From assembly GCA_009809945.1 (NCBI GenBank), contig WTPW01000016.1, forward strand, positions 159,650 through 223,649: a stretch of 64,000 nt of DNA, written 5' to 3'. This document shows, in pieces, positions 45,681 to 57,725 of this stretch. Within the stretch, counting starts at the first letter, position 1. Each line of letters begins with the position of its first letter. This stretch comes from Gigaspora margarita (taxonomy: Eukaryota > Glomeromycota > Glomeromycetes > Diversisporales > Gigasporaceae). A program made the position numbers and the translations under genes. Under the pieces are notes generated by a model. The model was not told the origin of the DNA and ran no database searches. It saw only the letters and a list, made by a program, of their open reading frames with translations.

Positions 45681-46860
45681 GAGTATAAAAATTAGTATTA
45701 ATCAATGGAATTAAAGCAAATCAAGTTTACAAATCAAAAGTATAAGTACTTAATTACTATTATAGGTGCTATTTGAATTAGCTCAGACTATAGGTATAAA
45801 AAGTGGTTATTATTAAGTAGAGTTAAAAGCAGAAAAGCATGTTCACAAACTAAAAATATAAACTTTTATTTACTATTATATAATATCTTTTAAACTATTC
45901 ATTTATATTAATTACTTTAGTCAGCTTGTAATTATTAATCAGTGGAATTATTAACAAATCAGTATAAACTCTTATGGAGTTTGCAAAAGGTGTGGTCTTT
46001 GCAGATTATAATGCTATGTAAAATACACAAAATTAGCTAATTCTAATAGTTTTTCAATTCTAAGATTTTAAAAATATAGAATAGTATTGATTAAAAATTA
46101 TGATCAATAGAGAAACCTGTCACATATTTCAAACTAAAAATATAAATATTTAATTACTACTATATAATGTCCTTAAATCATTCATTTGCATTAATTACTT
46201 TAACTCAAAGATCATTATTAAGATCAGCATACAGAAAAGAGCATAAATATCTATTTACTATTATATAATGCTCTTCAAATCATTTATTTGCATTAATCAC
46301 TTATGTGTATAAGAATTATTATTAATCAATAGAATTAAAATTAAAAATTAAGGTTCACAAAATGAAGTATATAAAATAAATTAATTGCAATAGCTCTTCA
46401 AATAATTTATTTACTTTATTATTTCGGTTACTATAAATATTTAATACTATTCAAATTAGCTCATCATATTGATTATTTAGTTTAATACATAAGTATAAAA
46501 ACTAGTTATAATTAAAAAAAGCAAGTCATGTTTACAAATTAACATCATAAATTGTTATTTATTGCATAATGCACTTCAAACTATTTATTTACAGTTACTA
46601 TGGTTAGCTTGTGAGAATAATATCACGAAACAAATCTAGTTCACAAACTAAGACATAAAAATTTAATGACTATTATATAATATTCTTCAATTTGTTCTAG
46701 TTGTAAATATAAAAATAGTCATTATTAAATGATAAAAGAGCAAATCATATTTACAAAAAGAAGTTTAAATTCTTTTTTACTATTGTGTAATACTTTATTT
46801 ATTTGCATTAATTACTTTACTTAGCTTGTAGAAATAAGAATTAAGATTTTAAATATTACT
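45680..46860 (+). repeat. degenerate tandem array, ~100-140 bp units
   Basis: The word TTTACTATTATATAATG, with variants, recurs near 45876, 46152, 46252, 46556, 46663 and 46775. Each is followed by CTTCAAATTATTTATTTGC, ATTAATTACTTTAG and AATTAAAAGCAAATCA-like text. An isolated unit lies at 43800-43900. It is old and strongly diverged. Confidence 0.6.
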
Positions 46861-48228
46861 TGCATTTGTAAATTTGGTAATTAGCTAATGCTTTATATTA
46901 GAAAATAATATTTAAAATCTAGTTTTTGTAAGCATAATATACTTTTTAAAAGTCTAAATATTAAAAAAACAATTGCCAATTTGCAGTAAATTGAGTTAAA
47001 AGTTAAATATTAATAAATACCTTAATTTGATTTATAGTCTATTAAATACTGCATGTTTACAAAGTAAAGATTATCAAAAGAAATATCAATATTTAATAAT
47101 TTCATACTTATCATTTGTTCTATTTTAATACTATATTTGGTTAAAAATTATACAACTTTACTTATAACTCAAAAATTTCAATTCAAGTCTTGTATATATA
47201 TGATTTGCATTACATTTTAATATAAGAAATTCTCTAATTAATTGGCAAATCATCAATTAATGAGCATTTGTAAGCTGTACTAAATTTAGTACAAAAAGCT
47301 TAATTTAGTACAGTTAAAAAACTAAAATCTAGAAAAATTTTATTATTATTAACCTTATATCAAATTTTTATAATAGATAAATATATATCTATTTAATCTA
47401 CTTATCATTTTTGGAGTATATCTTTTTGATAAAATTTATATTTATTAACTCAAAAATGAATTTAAAAATTAAAATTTTTGAAAATTATTAAACTATAATA
47501 CAAATTTTTACTTATAATAAAATTTAAAAATTTTAATATAAAATTTTAATAAAAATATTTTTAATATAAAATATTTAATAAAAATTACTTTTTTTTATAA
47601 AATATTTTTAATATTTTATAATAATTTATAATAAAATTAGATTTTTAACTAAAAATTTTTATTAAAAAATTCAATTAATTTTTAAAGTCTTAAATTAATT
47701 TATAATTATAAAAAGATTTTATTAAGATAATAGCTTTAAATTTTTAATTGAAATTTATAGAGCTTACTTTCTGATTCTATTGATAATAAAATCATTAAAT
47801 TTGACCAAAAACTCACTAAAATACAAAGATTTTTATATTTAGTTTATATATAAATATGTGTATATATATATAATATGTATATTATAAAAATATATAATTA
47901 TAAATCTAAAATTGATATATTTTATAAAATTTTTAATAAAATTTAATAAATTTATTTTTACTATAATCAGAAAAACTAGCTTTATAACAGGATTAAATTT
48001 AATATATATTAGCTTAATAAAATTTTTTAATATTAATTCATTTTTAAGCTTTTAAATTAAATTTGCTATAATTTTACTATTAGTTTACTATTAATTTACT
48101 ATAAATTTTATATGTAAATTTACTATTTTTGGATTTGTACCACCTTATATCAAATCTATTAATTTTATTTTAATAATTTTTTTTATAATTTTAAAATCAA
48201 ATATAGATTAAATACAAGAGTTTTACTA
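46861..48228. other. extremely AT-rich DNA with a TGTACTAAATTTAGTACA palindrome
   Basis: The near-palindrome at 47276-47296 recurs at 48653-48674 (22-bp perfect) and, shortened, at 48838-48854. The 47400-48200 stretch is nearly only A and T and carries no open frame of note. Confidence 0.45.
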
Positions 48229-48570
48229 AAATGCACCTATGGTGTTTTACACCATGTTACACAAAGCTATTAGAATAGCCAATCAAAATTTAAGATCAGG
48301 TGTAACAAAAAATTTCATTTTTTGTTTATTTTTTTTAAAAAAACATTCACATCTCAAAATTTTGATTATGAAACCAACTTTGGGCTCTAATAAAAAAAAT
48401 TCCTTGCTAAATTTTGTATATACTAATGCCCTGATAAAATCCCAGGCCTCACCCTAACCCTAAAGTAATCAAAATTTATTTTTTGTTTTATAAAAATTTA
48501 TTTTTTTGTTTTGTTATACGAATTTGCAAATCTAATTTACATATGGTAGTAAAACACCATAAGTGCATTT
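48229..48570 (-). mobile_element. TA-flanked AAAYGCAC MITE, copy 2
   Basis: TA|AAATGCACCTATGGTGTTTT at the left and the complement of TA|AAATGCACTTATGGTGTTTT at the right form ~30-bp ends. CACCCTAACCCTAAAG and AGGTGTAACA lie inside in reverse orientation to the copy at 5258. A 72-codon frame across it is a by-product, not a gene. Confidence 0.8.
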
Positions 48571-48652
48571 TATAATAATTGAAAAACAATATAAATTTTT
48601 ATTATTTTTATTATTATCTAATAAATTAATATTTTTAAATATTTTTTAAATG

Positions 48653-48674
48653 CTGTACTAAATTTAGTACAGCA
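48653..48674. repeat. 22-bp perfect palindrome
   Basis: GCTGTACTAAATTTAGTACAGC is its own complement. Near-identical words occur at 47275 and 48838, so it may be an element end or a protein-binding site. Nothing else supports either reading. Confidence 0.7.
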
Positions 48675-49029
48675 AGTTTTGCAATTTGTAATTTTCTTTT
48701 AAAGCTAATTTATACCAAATTTTTATAAATAACTTTTGCTAAAATTTTACATAGAAAAAATATTGATATAAAGAATATTTTAGCAAAGTTTAAAATAAAA
48801 ATTATTATTGATTGTTAAAATATAATTTTTTTTAATTTGTACTAAATTAGTACAAAGCACTAATGGATATCCATTAATAAAAAAGTAAATCCATATTTTA
48901 TATTAAATTTAATTTATATAAATATAATATTAATTAAAGAAAATAACTAATAATCACTATAGGTAATTATTATCTGTAATCTACAATGTAAAATCAAAAC
49001 AAACAATTTTTATTAAATAAAAATTAAAT

Positions 49030-49275
49030 CTCTTTAATGTTAGGGTAAGGGTAAAGAATAGAGATTAGAATAGGATTTATATATAATAAAATTTAGCAAG
49101 GAATTTTTTTTGCATAAAAAAAAGTAGGTTTCATAAACAAAATTTAGGGTAGAAACAATTTTAGCAATTTTTAAAAAATTCATTGTTTTTGTTACATAAA
49201 AATTGATCTATATGTTACACCTGATCCTGAACTCTAATTGGCGAATTGACCACAGGTGATAATCACCTGTGGTGT
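49030..49275 (+). mobile_element. diverged AAAYGCAC MITE relative, copy 4
   Basis: GTTAGGGTAAGGGTA, TAGGTTTCATAAACAAAATTT and TGTTACACCTGATCCTGAA appear in the same order as in the 5258 copy. It ends with a palindrome, ACCACAGGTGATAATCACCT, reaching ~49273. Confidence 0.5.
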
Positions 49276-49997
49276 AAATTAGTAATTTCCTTAATTAAAA
49301 TAGAATTTATTTTTTTGAATTAGTATAATTAATAATTTTATGAATTCTATTAATTCTGTATAATATTTTCACTAGTTCAAATAAGCTATTATCAATTTAT
49401 ACTAGTAGAAACTATATAATAGGCTGCTAAATATGAAGAAAGTATACTAGTTTTTGGCTGCATTTTGTTAGTATTCTGCCAATATTTAGCTAGCAAAATA
49501 AGATCTGTTTTTGGTTTCTTTATTAGAAATAATATAAGTATTGCAGAAATGCTTATAATATAATATATTAATTAGTTTATATAGAAAAAAAGGCTAAAGC
49601 TATTTTACTTCTAATTTAAGCTTTACTAAAAAAGATCATAGACTTTTTTAGTCTATAAAAAATATTTAAGAGAGAAAAGGTGTTATATTCTATAAAGTTT
49701 TGTAACCATCAAAAATATTTGTATTAAATTGAATTTAATATTATATATTTAGTAAAGTAAGTAGATTTAATTAGAAATTGTTAAGAGTGGGCAGATTTAA
49801 GAAACTAAGTAAATTAATTATAGCAGATCTAGATTTTATAGAAAAAAGTATATTTTCTATAAAATTTAAGTAGTAAGAAGTTTTTAAACAGTAAGTATAA
49901 TTTGTGAATTTTCCGTTGTGTTTTCTGGATATTGTATTAATTATATTATTAAATTTTTCTTATATTTGATATTGCTAAAATAAATTAGCCAATATAT
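49276..49997. other. AT-rich DNA without recognised features
   Basis: No open frame or repeat family was recognised. Confidence 0.4.
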
Positions 49998-50225
49998 AGA
50001 GTGAGTTAGTAAAAAAGGGTCAAATTTTTTTAAGTAAAATTTTTCTTGAATTTAAGCTTAAATATTTTAACAATTATTTTAATAAATTTAATAATTTTTT
50101 TATTTTAATTCTATATAATTTCAAGGTTAAAATAAAAAAGTTTTACAAATTTGATTAAATAGTTTAATTTAAAAATTAAAAATATTTTACTAAAAATAAT
50201 TTGTCCATTTTCTACTAACTCACTC
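49998..50225. mobile_element. TA-flanked AGAGTGAGTTAGTA MITE
   Basis: AGAGTGAGTTAGTAAAAAAG on the left and its near-complement at 50225 lie within TATATA on both sides. The 228-bp interior is AT-rich and non-coding. It is consistent with a Tc1/mariner-type non-autonomous element. Confidence 0.7.
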
Positions 50226-51524
50226 TATATATAGTCAACTCTTTCTAATCTGAACAGCCAGGACTTTCATATTAAAAATTTTACCCTAGTGATCTGTGTA
50301 ACAAATCGTCTAGCTGCTATATTTAGCATGTAATGATACTGTAATACAGCAGATAAACAAATTACTTTTTGTATATATGCATCATAACAAATGGTCTCAA
50401 CATATCTTTGCATCTTTGTTAACCTAATTTATGATATTCATCTCAATCTCAGACTTCTCTTATCAAATATGAAACATCCAAGCATCAGAACAATAAAATT
50501 ATTCCGCATTGATTCAATGTAATTGGGAAAGTTTCAAGATCTGTAAACCCAGTGATTATTATGAATTGATTGTCACCCTCGATATAATTACATTATATAT
50601 ATCAGTTATTAACATTTATATAATGTTTGAAAAAGATTTACTGAAGCATGATCAACACTATGTGATCAAGAATTCATGACTTTAACCCATCGGTTTACCA
50701 AAAGCCTGAGATAGATTTTTAAAATGAATGGGCTGCTATGCTCATTTACAATTAACTATATGTCTATTAAGTAGAAATGATGGTCACAATTTTGCATAGA
50801 GTATTTGTCACATCTTTTTAAACTGATCATTGAATGATAAAATAACTAATAAAGAACTTCTATATACTGAACTATTAAAAAAAAATAAGTTAGAAGAAAA
50901 TTTTAAACATTTGGATTATTACATGCACTAAGGGACCCGAGTTTTTGGGACAGTTTTTTATCTTTTCAATATTCTATGCAAATGAACTCCCAAAATTTCT
51001 ACTTATATATAACTTTGTTAAATATAGAATTTGGTCAATCATAGTTCACCAACAATAGCTTAAAGGAATGTTTAACAAATATAATATTAAAACTCATCTA
51101 ATATGACTAACAAACTTCAAGAAGCAAGGCTTCTACTCTCTAGTCCAAATTGATTGGAAGTAAGGCTTGATCATGAAAATTTATTAGCAATTCACAAAGA
51201 AAACAAAGTAAAATAGTTAACAAGACAAAAATAAAACTTGGAGAGATGGCTACTAAAGTTATTTTAAATGAGTTATTAAAAAAAATAATGATGACTAATA
51301 AAAAAATTTTTTTTGTATCTAGAAATATTTTTTGTATCTAGAAAATTTTTGAATTTATAAGATTTTTCTGATAAAAAATCCAAACTATCAGATTTTATGA
51401 TTAGTAATAGTGAAATTACTAAAGTTTTGTTTGAAATATATGTACACAGAACTTGAAGATAGGCATATTTACTATTTAAATTCACAATTTAGTTTTTAAA
51501 TATAATATTAAAATAATTAAAAAA
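50226..51524. other. AT-rich DNA without recognised genes
   Basis: No repeat family was recognised. A direct duplication TTTTTTGTATCTAGAAA lies near 51310-51345. Confidence 0.4.
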
Positions 51525-52309
51525 ATGCCTCAACATAGTTTTAAAACTATACTATTTACAAGTTATGGAATTAAATTTGCTTTACTAATTTATTTATAAC
51601 AATTATAAAAATTGCACATCTTCAAAATGTTCTAAATTCAGCTATAGTAAAGCAAATTCAATTCTGTAACTTGCAAATGATATATGAATAGTGCAGTTTT
51701 AAAACTATGTTGAGATATTAAAGAATTCTATGTAAGTATATATTTTGAGTCTCTAGCTAAACTTATAAATCATAATCTTTTACAATTAAATTTGTAATTA
51801 AAAGAATAATTAAAACTTTAACTTTATTAATAAAATCAATAAAAATGTTTTAACATAGTTTTAAAACAATACTATTTATATATCATTTTGCAAGTTACAG
51901 AATTGAATTTGCTTTACTAGTGCAAAAATGTTTTTAAGATATATGATTATTATAGTTGTTATAATAAATTATCTACTATGAATTTTTATAAAAAAATCAC
52001 ATATTTTCAAAACATTCTAACTCCTGCTCTAGTAAAGCAAATTCAATTCTGTAACTTGCAAATAATGTATAAATAGTGTAGTTTGAAAACTATGTTGAGA
52101 CATTTAAGAATTATAAGTAAATATTTCAGACCCCCATAGTTTAAACTCATAAACTGTAAATATTTTACTATTAAAATTCTTAATTAAAAAAGATTTGAAA
52201 ATTTAACTATATTAATAATATTAATTAAAAAATGTCTCAACATAGTTATAAAATTACACTATTTATATATTATTTGTAAGTTACAGAATTGAATTTGCTT
52301 TACTAGAGC
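51525..52309. repeat. array of alternating inverted units
   Basis: A ~70-90 bp unit (TCTCAACATAGTTTTAAAAC, AAGTTACAGAATTGAATTTG, CTTTACTAG) appears forward at 51525, 51845 and 52232. It appears reversed at 51645-51716 and 52030-52105. Adjacent forward and reverse units form hairpins of ~190 and ~260 bp, repeated at 320-390 base steps. There is no coding. Confidence 0.75.
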
Positions 52310-52639
52310 TAGATTTAGAATGGTTTGAATATACACGATTTTACTATAACAAATTTTTTCAATAAAAATGATCGACAAAAATTGAAAAATCTTAATTAGC
52401 ATAAATTATATATATTGCTGCACTATAATATTAAATCATATGATGTATAATACTGGACAGCAAAAACTATTCATTTTTTTCAGCATTGTTTAATATCTAA
52501 TAATTTTACAACAAGTAATTATTTTAAAAATCACTTTTATATATTTATTATTTGTAATATAACCTACAAATTAAGACAGATTTTTGATATTTTGCTTTTT
52601 AAAAAAGTTATAAGAGATTAAAGTTCAGCAACTTTTATA
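52310..52639. other. AT-rich spacer
   Basis: AATACTGGACAGCAAAAACT near 52450 resembles, inverted, AGTACAGGACAGCAAGAAAC near 55400, hinting at another end of the outer foldback element. Otherwise nothing was recognised. Confidence 0.35.
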
Positions 52640-53462
52640 CAGTACAAGACAACATGAAGCATACAATTTTTTTGGAGGGTGCCAAGTTTAGGTTATGAAA
52701 TACAACTTCTGATTGCCAATTTTATTAAAGCACCAAATTTGGGTACATAACACAACTTCTAATTGGCTAATTTTTATTAAGATACCAAAATGATTTATAC
52801 AATGTGGATTACCAATTTTTAATAATGAGTATTAACCAATAAAATTGCTTGCACATAACTAGCATTAATATGATTTGGTAATTTCTTTGTGCTAAATTTC
52901 TGTTTTACTATTAAAATTATCAAATTTAGATTCTTTTTAACTTTAGTAAAAAGCAAGATATTAAAAATTTGTCTTACAGATTTGTAGTTTAGGTTATAAA
53001 TAATAAATTTGTAAGAGAGATTTTTAAAATACAGTGGCCTACCGTAATATTGTGGACACTTTTGAAAAATTTATATAGAGCTAAATTTATAAGATATTAG
53101 CTAAAAATAAAATATAAATTTATTAAATCTCTATCTTTTAAATAAAAAAAAATTAAAAAATTCTATGCAGTACTTTTTAAAACAATTAAAATTATTTAAA
53201 TTTGTAAATGTTACACAATAGCAAAATTATAATGTTAAAAAAATGATTAAAATAATATGTATATAGTAAAAGTTAATTTTTTATTAAGTTAACTAAATTT
53301 CAAAATTAAGTAAAAATTATTCAGCATAACAAATTATATATGATTATAAATTTTTATAAAATTTTAAAAAATATTAAGTTAGTTATTACTTTTAAATATT
53401 AGAATCAAATTATTAAATTAAAATTAACAAATTACTAAATATAGTAATTTTATTACTATATT

Positions 53463-53757
53463 AAGGAGGCCATTAAAGCCAGGTACCTTTATATGTTTTT
53501 TATTATTTAATTAAAATTAGGGTAAGGGTTAATTAGGAGCTAGGGTTAGGGATGTTTTACAGGTAAAATTGCCTTCCTGACAATTTTTATTAATGTTCCA
53601 AGACAGGTTTAGACACTCGTTTCTTGTATTTTTAGTGTTTTTCACTTTTTGTTTTGTTTTTGTCTCATTGGGTTAATCCTAACGATCAAAATTTACTATT
53701 TGATTGGCTGTAAGTCATGTGATAGTGCTTGGCTTTAACGGATCCCTATATATAGTA
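53463..53757 (+). mobile_element. TTAAAGC-family MITE, copy 2
   Basis: GGAGGCCATTAAAGCCAGGTAC faces the complement of GGGATCCGTTAAAGCCAAGCAC. The centre has TAGGGTTAGGG words, and AAAATTGCCTTCCTGACAAT and GATTGGCTG match the element at 7718-7994 in opposite orientation. It is non-coding. Confidence 0.7.
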
Positions 53758-54070
53758 CTTAATAAATAAATTTTTAAAAATTATAAAACTTTCAGAATAT
53801 ATACAATTTGTTATACTAAATAAGTTTATTTTAAAAAATTGCTAGTTTTTTTTATAAAAAATTAAGTTTATATATTACTATATTTAGTAATTTGTGCTAC
53901 TATAAAAATATATTAAAAATTAGCAAATCGCAAAAATAAAAAATTTAAAATTTACTAAAATTTGATTATTTTAAAAAGTATTGCATAGAATTTTATAAAC
54001 TTTTTTTTATTAAAAGATATAGATTTAATAAATTTATATTTTTATTTTTAGCTTAAGAGAATTATATTTT

Positions 54071-55262
54071 GGAGCACTCTGTACCATGGTGCACCCCTAG
54101 TCATGGGGTATATATACAATCAGTGATCATTGTTAATCACTATTTTTTTGTACTACATACTAATGTTTACTTTTTTTGTACTGTACTAATGTTTACTTTT
54201 TTTTTTGTTTTAGTTTGTCACATTTTGCAGTATCATCACTGTTGTTGTCCTTGGGTATTATTGCTCAGTGTAGTCACTTTGGTATTGTCATCTTGGTGTG
54301 AATCCATCATTTAGTTGCTATAATTTTTTCATTTGCTTTGCTGCTTGCTTACTCACTTGCTTTGCTGTTTGTTTAGTTTTGCTTGCCTTGCCATTTGCTT
54401 TATGCTGCTTGCTATGCCGCTTTGCCACTTGTTTTGTATCGATTATTTTGCCACTTTATGCCATAATTTCATTGGTCACCATACTTTTAGAGTTAGGGTA
54501 GTTTTTATTCATTGTTTTTGTTTTCCAGTTTGTGTCTATTTCTAATGCTTTTTTCTGCTTTGTTAAGAGTGTCTTAGTACATATAGTTTCTTCATTCTGG
54601 TTAGTGGACATGGTTGAAAAATATAATAGTTTTTGGACTTTATTGGTTATTCTGGGGTATATTATTTCTTTGTTGTTTTTTGTTTTCTAGCATGTGAACT
54701 GTTTACTAATGCATTCTTCTTTTTTTTCTGTTTGTAAAGGCATTTTGGAGCTAGGGTTAGGGTAAGTTTAAGTAGAGTAGTTGTAGTTGTATCAAATATT
54801 TAGAAAGTGAGCGAAGTGGAGGCGACGGCTGAAGTGAAGCAACTACAAGGTGAGCGAAGTAAGCTCTGTTTGTGTTAACAAGCATAGCGAAGCAACACAA
54901 GCTGTACTAAGTATAACGAAGTGGCATATAAGAATATATATTTACACATAGGTGATAGCTTTGTTTTTGCTGTTAGGTTTGGGTTAATGTTAGAATAGGT
55001 AGGGTATATTAGGTAGTTTTTTAGTAATCATGATCAGGTAGTTGATGTGATTTGTAATATGACATAATTGTTGTATTATGCCATACAAGTGTAATAATTT
55101 AATCGCTATTAATTGCTATAAAATATAATTTTTGAATAAGTAAAGTTTTTAATAAATTAAAAAAAATCGTAGCATCAATTATGTGGATCATGTGATCTGG
55201 AGTGCGCCATTGATCACATGTTCCAGGGCTATCCAGGAGTGCACTATGGTGCAAGTGCACCA
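54071..55262. mobile_element. 1.2 kb GGTGCAC-ended element
   Basis: The left end GGAGCACTCTGTACCATGG, then TGCACCCCTAG, faces the complement of GGTGCACTTGCACCATAG, then TGCACTCCTGG. Inside are degenerate TTGCTTTGCTGCTTG words (54330-54440) and a GC-richer block of AGCGAAG words (54785-54960). Short open frames such as 54298-54501 read as leucine/cysteine-rich low-complexity sequence and are not accepted as genes. Confidence 0.6.
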
Positions 55263-55743
55263 TTTTTTATAATCCTTAGCTTAATATCTTATAAATTTAG
55301 CTCTATATAAATTTTTTAAAAGTGTTCACAATATTATAATAGGCCACTGTAATTATTTGTTATGAAGTTATAAGACCTTAAACAACTATGAAAAAATTGA
55401 ATGTTTCTTGCTGTCCTGTACTGTAGTAAAGCAGAAATTTGGCACAGAACAATCGACCAATCAGATTAATAATTAATCATGTGCTCACAATTTGATTAGT
55501 TAATATTTATTAAAAATCACCAAATATAGAATAAAATCCAAAATTTGGCACTTATTATATAAAAAAAATATTATTTTATATTTTTAACCAATTATAATTT
55601 TGTTATACAAAAATTAGCCAATTAGATTTGTTATAAAATTCTCAAATTTGGTGCCTTTAAAAAAAATTAGATAGTTTTTACTATCTGGTATTGTACAATA
55701 CTATTACAACACTCTAGTAGTTGTTGCTATAAATATAGGTACA

Positions 55744-56570
55744 ATAGGACCTCTGAATATATGCAAAAAACCTTTGTTGTACACTCAAAGTAAATTTTTT
55801 AAAATGTTTGTCCATTTGTGTACAAAAATGAGCTTTTTGATAGCAAATTTGCTTGACCTTTGATGTACACTTAATTAATATTATTAAAAAAAGATTGTTG
55901 TACACTTACTAATTATATTAAATTGGTATATCNTACAGTATATAAGAGAGGTTATACNAATTTCTGCACCAATTTTTGTTATTGGCCAATNAGAATGCAA
56001 GATCAGGTATAATGTGATNATTAAAACAACAATTGCTTTTTTTGAAAAGTCACACTTATCACAAAACTTTGCTTAAGAAATCATCTTTTGTATACTAATT
56101 CCTTGCAAAATTTTAGTACTATAATATTATCTACTAACTTTAATCCTAGCCCTAACAAAGATGACATATTTGATTTAGAAGGTAATATATATTAGCATAA
56201 ATAATTCTAGGCAGTCAGACAATGGGAAGAAATTAGTAAATTCTATAAGAAAATATGTATTCTGAAATGTTCTGAATAAAAAATAAGTAAATGTAAATTA
56301 CAAGCAAGGTCTAAGAAAATATTCAAAAAATTCCAAAAAGCAAACTTAAATATTTAAATCTTTATTGTACATTAGCTTAATAATAATTTTGCTTTATTGT
56401 ACACTTTATTAAAGTATAAAAAACTTATATTAAACTTATGTTGTACATTAAATATATAGCTTTAAGCCAATGTACACTTCCATAATAAAATATTTTTGTA
56501 CACCTATATAAGATTTGAAGATGAAGGTTTATATATAACATATTAGTATTCAGGGGTCCTGGTTACATAA
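55744..56570. mobile_element. AGGACCYCTGAATA element with repeated TGTACA words
   Basis: AGGACCTCTGAATATATGC at the left faces the complement of AGGACCCCTGAATACTAATATG. About nine TTGTACACTT-like words lie inside in one orientation. A diverged AAAYGCAC-type MITE occupies ~55917-56170. Flanks GGTACAAT and GGTTACAT may be a decayed 8-bp duplication, which would suggest hAT. Confidence 0.5.
55917..56170 (-). mobile_element. diverged AAAYGCAC MITE relative, copy 5
   Basis: CCAATNAGAATGCAAGATCA, TTAAGAAATCATCTTTTG, CCTTGCAAAATTTT and CCTAGCCCTAACAAAG follow the order seen in copy 2 at 48229. Four ambiguous bases fall in or beside it. Confidence 0.45.
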
Positions 56571-56667
56571 TGCACATATTGCATTCAGATACATATATAT
56601 AATTCAATATATTATATATTTGATTTATACTACTTTAAATATGCTCAATTTTTATACAATTATTATA

Positions 56668-56964
56668 CCATAGGTAAATTAGATATGCAAATCCATGGAA
56701 CAAAAACAAAAAATAAATTTTTATAAAAAAATTTTTAATTACTTTAGGGTTAGGGTGAGGCCTGAGATTTTATCAGGAGCATTAGTATATGCAAATTTAG
56801 CAATGAATTTTTTTATTAGAGCCCCAAAGGTGGTCTTATAAGCAAAATTTTATGATATGAATATTTAAAAAATAATGAAATTTTATGTTACACCTGATCT
56901 TAAATTTTGATTGGCTATTTTAATAGTTTTGTGCAACATGGTGTTCAATACCATAGGTGCATTT
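56668..56964 (+). mobile_element. TA-flanked AAAYGCAC MITE, copy 3
   Basis: CCATAGGTAAATTAGATATGC to ACCATAGGTGCATTT|TA aligns with the copy at 5258, including TTTAGGGTTAGGGTGAGGCC and AGAGCCCCAAAGGTGG. About 20 bases of the left terminal repeat are missing. Confidence 0.75.
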
Positions 56965-57298
56965 TAGTAAACTTGTTCTTACATGATATGGTAAAGTTTA
57001 ACAAAAATGGGACAAGTCACATGTTTGGCCTTTGGTTATTGGCTAATTTTTAAAAAATTTGGTAATTAATAAATTTATCCAATAATAAAAATTTTTTAAT
57101 CAATAAAATTCAGAAAACAATAAAGACACCAACTTTAATAATAACTTTTTAAATTTAGGGTATCAAAATTCAATATAAATTTTTTTAAAATAAAAAAATC
57201 ATGGCAAATTATACATTTTAATCTTTAGGTGTCATGCATTATATATTTAAATAGAATTATATAAATTCTATATTAAATAATACTTATATAAATATTTA
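56965..57298. other. AT-rich spacer
   Basis: No feature was recognised between the MITE and the next dispersed repeat. Confidence 0.4.
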
Positions 57299-57725
57299 CC
57301 AGGAACGGAGTAATGAAATCACGTAATGTATGATTATACGGCTGATGAAATTGATGTGTGTCCACAAAATCTTGAAACTGATTGCCCAACGTGACCCTAA
57401 CTGTCACATGCTGTTTATTTTTCATGTAGCAAGTATCACATTGTATGCTGATACTGCTTGACCCGTGATCTGTAATGTGACTAATACTACTATATAATAA
57501 GACATCTGCCTGTTAAAAAAAAATGCGATTATCTATAGAATGAAATTGCAAATGCTATAACAACTGATAGCAAAAATATGCTTTTTAGACATAAATATCA
57601 GTGGCCCGATACTAATTTGCATATCTATTTGCTCGATATTTGGCATTTTTCATTTTTTTTATGGGATTTTTTACTAGGCTGATTGAATGATAATCTCTGA
57701 TTATCAAAGATGATAATGAAAGAAT
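57299..57725 (+). mobile_element. CCAGGAAC-family dispersed repeat, copy 3
   Basis: TA|CCAGGAACGGAGTAATGAA, then ATCACGTAATGTATG, TCCACAAAATCTTG and the tail GATATTTGGCATTTTTCATT with GGGATTTTTTACTAGGCTGA, match the copies at 2815 and 32860. No right-hand terminus was found downstream. Confidence 0.65.

Larger units (their letters stand above)
53032..55349. mobile_element. 2.3 kb Tc1/mariner-like element with ~75-bp ends
   Basis: TA|CAGTGGCCTACCGTAATATT at the left and the complement of TA|CAGTGGCCTATTATAATATT at the right begin inverted repeats. These continue through GAACACTTTTRAAAAATTTA and TATAGAGCTAAATTTATAAG, close to identical for ~75 bases. TA lies at both borders. No transposase is found; two later insertions (53463-53757 and 54071-55262) make up over half of its length. 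Confidence 0.8.
52640..55705. mobile_element. outer foldback element, ~280-bp arms, hosting nested insertions
   Basis: The left arm 52640-52920 and right arm 55415-55705 are complementary in long stretches: GGTGCCAAGTTTAGG against CTCAAATTTGGTGCC, GCTAAATTTCTGTTTTACT against GTAAAGCAGAAATTTGGC, and TTTTTAATAATGAGTATTAA against TTAATATTTATTAAAAA. Between them sits the TA-flanked element 53032-55349. It is non-coding. Outer borders are approximate. Confidence 0.6.

Noticed and set aside
48239-48457. 72-codon open frame
   Set aside because: It lies wholly within a TA-flanked MITE and is not kept in the sister copies at 5258 and 56668.
53516-53560. Interstitial telomere or chromosome end
   Set aside because: TTAGGG-type words are few, degenerate and confined to the centre of a MITE.
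54298-54545. Leucine/cysteine-rich open frames resembling a membrane protein
   Set aside because: They arise from a degenerate TTGCTTTGCTGC repeat inside a non-coding element; two overlapping frames look equally good.
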